A stretch of DNA of 64,000 nt. Source: CAWGMT01 sp963823675. Its GTDB lineage: Bacteria > Planctomycetota > Planctomycetia > Isosphaerales > Isosphaeraceae. The DNA is taken from NCBI GenBank assembly GCA_963823675.1, contig CAWGMT010000020.1:421391-485390 (forward strand), written 5' to 3'. This document shows positions 63,861-64,000 of this stretch, piece after piece; positions within the stretch are counted from its first letter, which is position 1, and the number at the start of each line of letters is the position of its first letter. A program made the position numbers and the translations under genes. The notes beneath the pieces are model-generated. The model had not been told where the DNA came from. It searched no databases and saw only the letters and a program-made list of their open reading frames with translations.

Positions 63861-64000
63861 TCAGACCGTCCTGCGCGCGCAATAAGCCGTCCCGCGACGA
63901 GTGTCTTTACCGAGGGCGGGCTTGACCTCGGCCTGGAAGGAAAGCCCCAGATCCTTCCGCTGTGATTCGTAGTAAGCCCTGATTGTAGCCGAATCCGCAA
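63861..64000 (-). CDS. Partial gene, C-terminal end
   Basis: The minus-strand frame is open from the window edge to the TGA at 63861-63863, giving 45 residues with protein-like composition (ATIRAYYESQRKDLGLSFQ and ending RGTAYCARRTV). The start lies outside the window and the family is not recognised. It is convergent with the glycosyltransferase gene, with stops 5 bp apart. Confidence 0.45.
   Translation of the reverse strand, partial: ADSATIRAYYESQRKDLGLSFQAEVKPALGKDTRRGTAYCARRTV

Noticed and set aside
1..64000. CRISPR arrays, tRNA or rRNA genes
   Set aside because: No regularly spaced repeats with unique spacers, no cloverleaf and no rRNA signature were noticed by eye. A tRNA or Rfam scan would settle this.

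Overview
The window looks like a chromosomal stretch of a high-GC planctomycete, most likely of the Isosphaeraceae/Gemmatales type. Signs are a DUF1549/DUF1553 cytochrome-like protein, two DUF1501 proteins, DUF1552 and DUF1592 proteins, two DUF1559 pseudopilin-like proteins with H-X9-DG motifs, secreted proteins with an LEPR-XLL-like N-terminal signal, a BlaI/M56 pair and a DUF6263 protein. I saw no rRNA, tRNA, CRISPR array or intact insertion sequence.

Layout. 1-6.4 kb: DUF1549/1553 protein, DUF5009 acyltransferase-like membrane protein, DUF4058 protein and DUF1501 protein. 6.4-9.6 kb: SNF2-type helicase with a zinc-ribbon partner. 10-13.6 kb: a surface protein, then a gene-poor stretch with strong palindromes and a decayed helix-turn-helix fragment. 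13.6-17.3 kb: BlaI repressor with a visible promoter and tandem operator-like repeats, M56 peptidase with a long coiled-coil tail, and a redoxin. 18-25 kb: a giant beta-helix surface protein and two overlapping phosphodiesterases. 26-29.6 kb: DUF1559, APC permease, an AhpD-family peroxidase with an in-frame UGA at its active site, and a VOC protein. 29.7-36.8 kb: GH127, DUF1552, DUF1592 and cupin, all on the minus strand. 37-44.5 kb: a histone-H1-like peptide, two paralogous membrane proteins, a TPR/FG-GAP/ASPIC protein, DUF1559 and a lipoprotein. 44.5-47.6 kb: aldo/keto reductase and a heptaheme cytochrome with TPRs. 47.7-58.5 kb: a complete Wsp-type chemosensory operon. 58.7-64 kb: glycerol dehydrogenase, DUF6263, DUF1501, a GT28-like glycosyltransferase and the C-terminal end of one further gene.

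Two points stand out. First, the AhpD-family gene at 28585-29151 is continuous only if UGA 28864-28866 is read as selenocysteine. This residue replaces the second Cys of the CxxC-x3-H site, and a perfect 7-bp stem with a GUU loop follows at bacterial-SECIS distance. Second, the operon at 47663-58471 keeps the wspA-B-C-D-E-F-R order, but the WspR-like receiver carries a SpoIIE/PP2C phosphatase in place of GGDEF, a urea/amide-type binding protein leads the operon, and the CheB (WspF) has Leu where the catalytic Ser should be.

About a dozen genes contain single frameshifts while both halves keep their conserved motifs. This is more easily explained by indel errors in the assembly than by mass pseudogenization. 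I therefore annotated these as single genes with the shift position given.
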